Assembly (NCBI GenBank): GCA_023260375.1 | Contig: JALQVK010000122.1 | Coordinates: 1 to 10,527 of the forward strand | DNA: 10,527 nucleotides | DNA from: Rhodoluna sp. | Lineage (GTDB): Bacteria > Actinomycetota > Actinomycetes > Actinomycetales > Microbacteriaceae | Reading direction: 5' to 3' | Shown: piece after piece, positions 1 through 5,460 of the stretch | Layout of the letters: every line of letters begins with the position of its first letter | Numbering within the stretch: the stretch's first letter is position 1 | The notes under the pieces: generated by a model | The model's input: the letters and a program-made list of their open reading frames with translations, nothing else | Told to the model about the DNA's origin: nothing | The model's database searches: none | Translations under genes and position numbers: made by a program

Positions 1-1022
1 CTCTGGTCTCGGAAGAATTGCAAACCGTAGCCGACAAGTATGGAGACGCTCGCCGAACCCAACTTTTGGATGAATCTGGAGAGATTAAGTCAGTTAGCAA
101 CGCGAAGGCGATTGCTTCTGGCGCAGAACTTGCAGATACCGAGTGCTCCATTCTGTTGACCTCCAGCGGGCTTCTTGGACGAACTCCGGCCTATGTGGCT
201 AGCCAGCCAGGGGCCAAGCGAAAGCGCCACGACGGAGTCGCAAAACACATTGAGACCAGCACGCGCAAAGATGTTGGCTTTTTGACCAGTGCCGGACGAA
301 TGCTACGCATTCACGCTGGTGACATCCCTCCGGTTGGTGACACCTTTGACCCTGCCGCTGCGATCAAAATCTCCGACTTCCTAGGCCTAAAGGGCGACGA
401 GAAGCTGATTGAGGTATTTGACCTAGCGAGTTCTGAGGAAATCGCACTAGCGACGGCTCAAGGCGTCATCAAGCGCGTTACGGCCGACTACCCTGCCAAG
501 GATGAGTTTGAAATGATCACGCTCAAGGATGGCGACCTTGTGATTGGTGCGGCAATTGCCAACGACGCCAACGAGTATGTACTGATTACCTCGGATGCCC
601 AGTTGCTGCGCTTTGACGCATCATCGGTTCGAGCCACTGGACGTGCTGCTGCGGGCATCGCCGGCATCAACCTAAGCGATGGCGCCCAGGTCATTTCCTT
701 TGGCAAGGTAGCTGACGCCTCTGCCGTCCAGGTGATCACCGCAGCAAAGTCAGGTAGCACTCTGGCGGGAATTGATGGTGGTAGTTTGAAGCGCTCTGCC
801 CTGAGCGAATTCCCTGCGAAGGGACGTGCCACAGGGGGTGTTCGAGCTCACAAGTTCATTCGCGACGAAGACCACCTTTATTTTGCAACCGTGGTTGCCG
901 GCGAGCCGCTTGGTGCCAGTGCCGATGGCAAGCCAATCGATTTGGAAGCAATTGCTTTGGCTAAACGCGATGCCAGTGGTTCGACCATCGACATCGCCAT
1001 TGCTAGCGTAGGTACTCGCTAA
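1..1022 (+). CDS. parC: DNA topoisomerase IV subunit A, C-terminal part (partial)
   Basis: This is the 3' part of a type IIA topoisomerase A subunit, cut by the window edge; the open frame runs from base 3 to the TAA at 1020-1022. The first residues (ELQTVADKYGDARRT) match the end of the coiled-coil/breakage-reunion region, just before the C-terminal DNA-wrapping beta-pinwheel. Pinwheel-type blades recur, for example near nt 147-190 (ILLTSSGLLGRT), 270-312 (GFLTSAGRMLRI), 576-670 (VLITSDAQLLRFDASSVRATGR) and 765-850 (GSLKRSALSEFPAKGRATGG). No canonical GyrA box (QRRGGKG) is present; GRATGGVR may be a degenerate relic, which favours ParC over GyrA. The subunit acts with ParE in decatenating and relaxing DNA. 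It converges on parE with a 4-bp gap, so the two genes are not in one operon. The parC call, rather than a second gyrA, rests on the absent GyrA box and the neighbouring parE. Confidence 0.85.
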   Translation, partial: LVSEELQTVADKYGDARRTQLLDESGEIKSVSNAKAIASGAELADTECSILLTSSGLLGRTPAYVASQPGAKRKRHDGVAKHIETSTRKDVGFLTSAGRMLRIHAGDIPPVGDTFDPAAAIKISDFLGLKGDEKLIEVFDLASSEEIALATAQGVIKRVTADYPAKDEFEMITLKDGDLVIGAAIANDANEYVLITSDAQLLRFDASSVRATGRAAAGIAGINLSDGAQVISFGKVADASAVQVITAAKSGSTLAGIDGGSLKRSALSEFPAKGRATGGVRAHKFIRDEDHLYFATVVAGEPLGASADGKPIDLEAIALAKRDASGSTIDIAIASVGTR

Positions 1023-1026
1023 ATAC

Positions 1027-3108
1027 TTAAGCGTCGATTTTTTCGGTGTCGAAACTGTCGGCTGAATCGATAATGAAATCTCGACGTGGGGCAACTTCAT
1101 TTCCCATTAGCAATTCAAAAACCTTCTCGGCAGCCACCACGTCTTCAACACGAACTCGTCTAAGAGTTCTTCGTTCCCTATCCATGGTGGTTTCAGCCAA
1201 CTGGTCGGCATCCATCTCACCAAGACCCTTATAGCGCTGAATCGGCTCTTGGTAGCGCTTGCCAGAGGCCGCGAGCTTTGCAAGCACCGCCTCAAGCTCG
1301 GCTTGAGAATAAGTGTACAGAGTGTCGTTTGGCTTAGTTCCAGGATTAATCACCACTACCCGATGGAGCGGTGGCACTGCGGCAAAGACACGGCCAGCCT
1401 CTACCATTGGCTTCATGTAGCGGAAGAACAGGGTAAGTAGCAGCGTACGAATGTGGGCACCGTCAACGTCGGCATCGCTCATAAGGATTACCTTGCCATA
1501 GCGAGCGGCTTCCAACTCAAAACTTCGACCTGAACCAGCACCGATCACCTGGATGATTGAAGCGCATTCGGTGTTCGAGAGCATGTCCGAGACGGAAGCT
1601 TTCTGGACGTTGAGAATTTTTCCTCGGATTGGAAGCAACGCCTGATACTCACTGTTGCGAGCTAGTTTCGCAGTGCCAAGAGCCGAGTCACCCTCAACGA
1701 TGAACAGTTCCGAAACGTCAGTTTCCTGTGTACGACAGTCAACCAGTTTTGTAGGCAGCGAAGAAGACTCGAGTGCGTTTTTACGACGCTGGGTTTCCTT
1801 GTGGGTTCTCGCTGAAATACGAGACTTCATTTCGGCGACGATCTTCTCTAGAAGCAGAGCTGACTGCGATTTGTCATCGCGTTTGCTGCTGGTTAGACGT
1901 TCAGTTAGCGCCTTGGAAACCACGTTAGTAACGATGTTCTTTACAGCAGGCGTGCCGAGGATTTCCTTGGTTTGACCTTCGAACTGCGGTTCAGCCAATC
2001 GCACCGAAACTACGGCGGTAAGGCCAGCCAGGATGTCTTCTTTTTCAACCTTGTCGTTGCCAAGTTTTAGTTTTCGAGCATTGGCGTCAATCTGACCACG
2101 CAATGCCTTCATCAAACCGGCCTCAAAACCTGCGACGTGCGTTCCACCCTTAGGGGTAGCGATTATGTTCACAAAACTCTTGAGTTCGGAGTCGTAACCA
2201 GTTCCCCAGCGAAGCGCGACCTCGACCTGACAGTTTCGTTCAACATCACGAGACACCATGTTTCCGGAGTCGTCTAAGACTGGCACGGTCTCTGTGAAAG
2301 AGCCGTCCCCAACTAATCGCCAAGTGCTGGTTAGCGGGGTGTCCTTGGCTAAAAACTCGGCAAACTCTGAGAGCCCGCCATCGAACTTGAACTTGTGCTC
2401 AACAGGCTCAGTGGGACGTTCGTCGCGAACCGAAAGCGAAAGCCCGCTAACTAGGAAAGCGGTTTGGCGAGCTCGACCAATCAGATCCTCAAGTTCGAAG
2501 TTAGCGTCCTTGATAAAAATCTGTGGGTCGGTCCAGTAGCGCACGCGTGAACCGGTTACGTCCTTGCCCACCTTGCCGATTTCGCGAAGCTTGCTCTCGT
2601 TTTCGAAAGGTGTGAACTTGTTGTCCACCGAGATGCCGTTTGAGTCGTCAAAAACGCCTGGCTCACCACGACGGAATGACATGGCGTATGTCTTTCCGCC
2701 TCGGTCTACTTCGACGTCTAGACGTGCCGAGAGTGCGTTTACAACCGACGCACCCACACCGTGTAACCCACCGGACGCCGCATAGGAACCAGAACCAAAC
2801 TTTCCACCCGCGTGCAACTTGGTGAAAACAACTTCAACTCCGGTAAGGCCAGTTTTTGGCTCAATGTCAACCGGGATTCCACGAGCCTTGTCGCGAACCT
2901 CAACCGAACCGTCCTTATGTAAAACGACGTCGATAGAGTTACCAAATCCTGCAAGAGCTTCATCCACAGAGTTGTCGATTATCTCCCAGAGACAGTGCAT
3001 GAGACCACGGGAATCGGTGGAACCGATGTACATGCCGGGACGCTTGCGAACGGCCTCTAACCCCTCTAGGACGGATAGATGACGGGCTGAGTAATCGTTG
3101 GTTGGCAC
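1027..3108 (-). CDS. parE: DNA topoisomerase IV subunit B (ATPase)
   Basis: This is the ATPase and TOPRIM subunit of topoisomerase IV, 693 aa from the chosen start. Residues 1-25 lead into SARHLSVLEGLEAVRKRPGM, followed by the GHKL ATPase motifs: EIIDNSVDEA (42-51), a RGIP motif, and the ATP lid AGGKFGSGSYAASGGLHGVG. The TOPRIM domain has EGDSALGTAK (472-481), DADVDG (545-550) and QRYKGLGEMD (624-633). EGDSALGTAK, rather than the GyrB-type EGDSAGGSAK, supports ParE. A longer frame reaches an ATG at 3180, but its extra 24 residues are not family-like and have no ribosome binding site. The GTG at 3108 lies directly before the conserved N-terminus and 7 nt after TAGCAT, so I prefer it. One oddity is DKARGIP where the family usually has D-x-G-R-G-I-P. 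The gene diverges from the racemase genes and converges with parC. Confidence 0.93.
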   Translation of the reverse strand: MPTNDYSARHLSVLEGLEAVRKRPGMYIGSTDSRGLMHCLWEIIDNSVDEALAGFGNSIDVVLHKDGSVEVRDKARGIPVDIEPKTGLTGVEVVFTKLHAGGKFGSGSYAASGGLHGVGASVVNALSARLDVEVDRGGKTYAMSFRRGEPGVFDDSNGISVDNKFTPFENESKLREIGKVGKDVTGSRVRYWTDPQIFIKDANFELEDLIGRARQTAFLVSGLSLSVRDERPTEPVEHKFKFDGGLSEFAEFLAKDTPLTSTWRLVGDGSFTETVPVLDDSGNMVSRDVERNCQVEVALRWGTGYDSELKSFVNIIATPKGGTHVAGFEAGLMKALRGQIDANARKLKLGNDKVEKEDILAGLTAVVSVRLAEPQFEGQTKEILGTPAVKNIVTNVVSKALTERLTSSKRDDKSQSALLLEKIVAEMKSRISARTHKETQRRKNALESSSLPTKLVDCRTQETDVSELFIVEGDSALGTAKLARNSEYQALLPIRGKILNVQKASVSDMLSNTECASIIQVIGAGSGRSFELEAARYGKVILMSDADVDGAHIRTLLLTLFFRYMKPMVEAGRVFAAVPPLHRVVVINPGTKPNDTLYTYSQAELEAVLAKLAASGKRYQEPIQRYKGLGEMDADQLAETTMDRERRTLRRVRVEDVVAAEKVFELLMGNEVAPRRDFIIDSADSFDTEKIDA

Positions 3109-3115
3109 AAAGAAG

Positions 3116-3121
3116 ATGCTA
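3116..3121 (-). promoter_or_regulatory. Candidate -10 element for parE (leaderless start)
   Basis: TAGCAT on the minus strand fits the actinobacterial TANNNT -10 consensus and ends 7 nt before the GTG at 3108, the spacing expected if transcription begins at the start codon. No recognisable -35 hexamer lies 16-18 nt upstream (the place reads GCGCCC), and there is no Shine-Dalgarno sequence. This is inferred from spacing only. Confidence 0.35.
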
Positions 3122-3136
3122 GCCGAGGCAGTGCCC

Positions 3137-3169
3137 TTGGGCGCTGACTGACACACTGCTAAATAGACT
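3137..3169 (+). promoter_or_regulatory. Candidate promoter of the racemase gene pair
   Basis: TTGGGC (3137-3142) is followed after 17 nt by TAAATA (3160-3165), which is preceded by TG one base upstream as in an extended -10. An overlapping alternative -10, TAGACT (3164-3169), ends 9 nt before the ATG at 3179. Either would give a leader of only a few nucleotides. GATAGG before the ATG is at best a weak ribosome binding site. The element sits in the 70-bp gap shared with the divergent parE promoter. Confidence 0.4.
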
Positions 3170-3178
3170 GATAGGACC

Positions 3179-3766
3179 ATGAAGAATTCCGTAAGCAGAA
3201 GTGGCCTCAGACGAGAACTACGTTTCTCTAAATCGAAGGTCGAGCGAAACCTCGCAGCTCAGGGATTAAGCCAAGAGTCGGTCAAGCCACTACTTGAAGC
3301 GCTAATGGAGACCAACGGTTTGCTTGGTCTATACGGATCTGAACTTCTACTTCTGGAGAAAGCCTTAGGCCTTAAAACAGGTGAATTGGCTTTAGACCTG
3401 GTTGGAGAATTAGTGTCGGTGAAACTAGTTCCTCAAGGCACGGGTGTCTCATATGGTTATCTCAGCTATACAGCTAATCGTGAAAATTTAGGCCTCGTCG
3501 CAATTGGTTTTTCAGACGGAATTCCTCGCAGTGCAACCAACTCATTCCAGGTCGAAATTGGGGGTAAGCAATTCAAGAGCATTGGACGCATCGCCATGGA
3601 CCAGTGCGTTATCGAATTAGGCGAAGTTAGCCCTCCACTTGGTGCCGAGGTTTCTTTCTTTAACTCAAGTTTCACACTCGCAGATTGGGCAAATGCTTCC
3701 GGGATGACTCCCCTGGAAATATTGGGACGCATCACAGCAAGAGTTTCGAGGGTGTGGGTAGCTTGA
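3179..3766 (+). CDS. Stand-alone alanine racemase C-terminal domain protein
   Basis: This 195-aa protein matches only the beta-barrel C-terminal domain of fold-III alanine racemases, plus the linker before it. From about residue 46 it follows the family: LYG, then LGLKTG (64-68), then VSVKLVPQGTGVSYG (79-93). In full-length Alr the Tyr of this SYG motif (Tyr92 here; Tyr265 in Geobacillus) is the catalytic base donated to the partner subunit. IGFSDG (109-114) replaces the usual IGYADG, and GRIAMDQC (136-143) keeps the Met-Asp-Gln signature. The PLP-binding barrel and its lysine are absent, so the protein cannot be a racemase alone. Residues 1-45 are poorly conserved; RELRFSKSKVERNL may be a remnant of the first Alr strand and helix, which would imply loss of the barrel by internal deletion. 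An alternative start is the ATG at 3305. The stop overlaps the start of the next gene, so the products are probably made together. I infer a subunit of a heteromeric racemase; a decaying remnant is less likely given intact motifs. Confidence 0.8.
   Translation: MKNSVSRSGLRRELRFSKSKVERNLAAQGLSQESVKPLLEALMETNGLLGLYGSELLLLEKALGLKTGELALDLVGELVSVKLVPQGTGVSYGYLSYTANRENLGLVAIGFSDGIPRSATNSFQVEIGGKQFKSIGRIAMDQCVIELGEVSPPLGAEVSFFNSSFTLADWANASGMTPLEILGRITARVSRVWVA
3748..3752 (+). promoter_or_regulatory. Ribosome binding site before the TTG start of the second racemase gene
   Basis: GAGGG inside the end of the upstream gene lies 10 nt before the TTG at 3763. It supports TTG over the GTG at 3754, which would be too close to it. 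The TTG shares two bases with the upstream TGA stop, so translation is likely coupled. Confidence 0.45.
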
Positions 3767-4773
3767 CTGTAACCAAACACATCGATCTTGGGGCTTATCG
3801 CGACAACCTGAAGCATATCGGTTCGCAAATGTCGCCGGCAAAAATTATGGCCGTTATCAAGGCCGATGCTTACGGTCACGGCCTAATTGAGGTCGCAAAA
3901 GCAGCCACCGAGGCTGGGATCGAGTTTTTGGGTGTCCTAGACATCGAAACTGGTCTGAGCCTGAGGAAAGCTGGGGTGGAAACACCGGCTTTCGCTTGGC
4001 TGCACTCCCCTAACTCTGATTTCGCAAGCGCTATTCTCGCGGGCATTGAACTCAGTGCTGGCTCAATTTCAGAGCTCGAACTTATTGCCAAAGCGCCAGG
4101 TCGCGCTCAAGTGCACCTGAAGATTGACACAGGTCTCAGCCGAAATGGTTGTCGCCCAGAGCTTTGGGAGCAGTTCGTTACCAGAGCCATTGAATTGCAA
4201 AGAGGCGGCGAGATCGACGTCGTTGCGGTTTGGTCCCATCTTTCCGGAACCTCAACAGCCGACGATCAAAAAGCCATCGACCTTTTCGAGGTCGCTTTGA
4301 AGCAGGCATCGAAGTTAGGGTTCTCCGGCTACCGTCACATCGCTTCCAGCCCGGCCGCCTTTGCTTTAGAGACGAGTCGATACGACCTAGTTCGAATCGG
4401 GGTAAGCGCTTTTGGCACCTCTCCAATCGCGGGTCGAAAGGCCTCGGAACTTGGGCTAAAAACTCCAATGAAGCTAACCGCAGAGGTTATTTCAGATGGC
4501 GTTATTTCGATTGGTTTCTTGCATGGTTATCTCAGCCAATTAACTGGCCAAGCAGAGGTGGAAATTGGTGGGAAACTCTACAAAATCCTAAAAGTTGGCC
4601 CGCTTGCCTCGACGGTCGAATCCGGCGACTATGAACCAGGAGACTCTGTATTGGTATTCGGCTCAGAAATTGAAATGGCACCGACTGCAGAAGAATTGTG
4701 CGAATTAGTTGGGACTGTGACCGACGAATTATTCACAGGTCTTAAGTCAAACCTAACTACGTACTCGAATTGA
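3763..4773 (+). CDS. alr: Alanine racemase family PLP protein with degenerate C-terminal domain
   Basis: This 336-aa fold-III PLP racemase has a complete barrel: the PLP lysine in VIKADAYGHG (31-40, Lys33), LKIDTGLSRNG (119-129, Arg127), WSHLSG (157-162, His159), HIASSPAA (192-199, Ser196) and VRIG (210-213, Arg211 contacting the pyridine nitrogen). The C-terminal domain departs from the family. VISIGFLHG (247-255) aligns without gaps to VAIGFSDG of the upstream protein as far as the shared VEIGGK, but the preceding segment of about 23 residues holding the catalytic SYG Tyr is missing, and the MDQC motif reads LAST. The neighbour supplies exactly these parts, so a heteromer with a shared active site is the simplest reading. 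Substrate may be alanine or another amino acid such as a diamino acid. The TTG start overlaps the upstream stop; an in-frame start at 3685 would cause a long overlap and is not used. The 3' end overlaps gatD by 21 bp, convergently. Confidence 0.85.
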   Translation: MTVTKHIDLGAYRDNLKHIGSQMSPAKIMAVIKADAYGHGLIEVAKAATEAGIEFLGVLDIETGLSLRKAGVETPAFAWLHSPNSDFASAILAGIELSAGSISELELIAKAPGRAQVHLKIDTGLSRNGCRPELWEQFVTRAIELQRGGEIDVVAVWSHLSGTSTADDQKAIDLFEVALKQASKLGFSGYRHIASSPAAFALETSRYDLVRIGVSAFGTSPIAGRKASELGLKTPMKLTAEVISDGVISIGFLHGYLSQLTGQAEVEIGGKLYKILKVGPLASTVESGDYEPGDSVLVFGSEIEMAPTAEELCELVGTVTDELFTGLKSNLTTYSN

Positions 4774-5460
4774 GATTGCTTTTCTAGCTTTACTAGCGAG
4801 TGAGTCCAAAGTGCGAAGGGAACTTGACTTCTCCAGCTTCGGGAAAACCCAAGAAATCAGCAAGTCAGCAAGCTGAGGATTCATTGGTAGCAATGGGCCT
4901 TGCACATTGCTCGCCATTACCTTTCCGTCGGAATAACCGTCCAGATAACCAATTAGCGCTTTTTCATCCGAAGCCTGGACTGTGGCGATTTCAAAACCGG
5001 CATGACCTCGACTTATTGCACGGTTCGAGTTAATAAACCCGGCAATCCCCTTGGTCAATTCGACTTCGCCAACAAGATAGTTCGGCGTAATTGAATGGGT
5101 CGTGTTCGTAAGCCCGAGACCCTGGATGAAATCGCCATCGGTCAATTGAAGTCCCTGAGAAATCAAATCGAAACCGCTGCCCACTGCAAGAACTTTGGTT
5201 CCATCGGTAACCCAGCGGTGCAATAAATCTCCCTTTGAAGCTAAATCCTCGGCAGCAACTTTGGTTGCGCCTAGTGTTCCTGAACCGAGGAAGACAATGT
5301 GTGGACGCTTGGTAGGAAGCGGTTCGGAAAGTTCGACGTTCAAAATGCGAACTTTCAGGCCAAAATTGGCTGCGCGAACTTTGAGAGCGATTAGATTACC
5401 AACCTCACCGTTCAACTTGAGGGTATTCGGGTAGAGATGAAGAATAGCTAGCTCAGCCAT
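4753..5460 (-). CDS. gatD: GatD-like class I glutamine amidotransferase subunit, catalytic residues lost
   Basis: This 235-aa protein belongs to the CobB/CobQ-type GATase family of GatD, the glutaminase partner of MurT in lipid II isoglutaminyl synthase, which amidates the D-Glu alpha-carboxyl of the peptidoglycan stem. Family features are LHLYPNTLKLNGEVGN near the N-terminus, the VFLGSGTLGA region, FINSNRAISRGHAGFE, and GPLLPMNPQLADLL near the C-terminus. Both key residues are replaced. The nucleophile elbow, normally AVCAGYQ, reads AVGSGFD, with Gly94 where S. aureus GatD has Cys94 (codon GGC at 5179-5181). The usual LHGPLLPKNP reads VQGPLLPMNP, with Gln187 for His (codon CAA at 4900-4902). 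The protein has no cysteine at all. It should not hydrolyse glutamine; a scaffold or docking role for MurT is inferred. The ATG at 5460 is chosen over the GTG at 5466 because GGAGGG lies 5 nt upstream. It overlaps murT by 8 bp (ATGGCTGA). Confidence 0.85.
   Translation of the reverse strand: MAELAILHLYPNTLKLNGEVGNLIALKVRAANFGLKVRILNVELSEPLPTKRPHIVFLGSGTLGATKVAAEDLASKGDLLHRWVTDGTKVLAVGSGFDLISQGLQLTDGDFIQGLGLTNTTHSITPNYLVGEVELTKGIAGFINSNRAISRGHAGFEIATVQASDEKALIGYLDGYSDGKVMASNVQGPLLPMNPQLADLLISWVFPKLEKSSSLRTLDSLASKARKAISIRVRS

Noticed and set aside
1020..1075. Bidirectional terminator between parC and parE
   Set aside because: A T-rich run follows the parC stop, but only 4-bp stems (TCGA/TCGA, AGCG/CGCT) could be paired, which is not enough to call a terminator.
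3109..3180. parE extended to the ATG at 3180
   Set aside because: The extra 24 residues are not ParE-like, the ATG has no ribosome binding site, and the extension would overlap the start of the divergent racemase gene by 2 bp. The GTG at 3108 sits right before the conserved N-terminus.
3685..3762. Upstream extension of the second racemase gene
   Set aside because: It would overlap the upstream gene by 82 bp out of frame. Alr homology begins right after the TTG at 3763, with GAGGG suitably placed.
4230..4634. 134-codon open frame on the plus strand within the racemase gene
   Set aside because: It is an out-of-frame shadow. Its Arg/Trp-rich product has no recognisable motif, and the alr frame is well supported throughout.
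3179..4773. A frameshifted or broken single alr gene
   Set aside because: The order is wrong: the C-terminal-domain protein precedes the barrel protein, and the barrel protein has its own C-terminal domain homologous to the first protein. This is two paralogues, not one interrupted gene.
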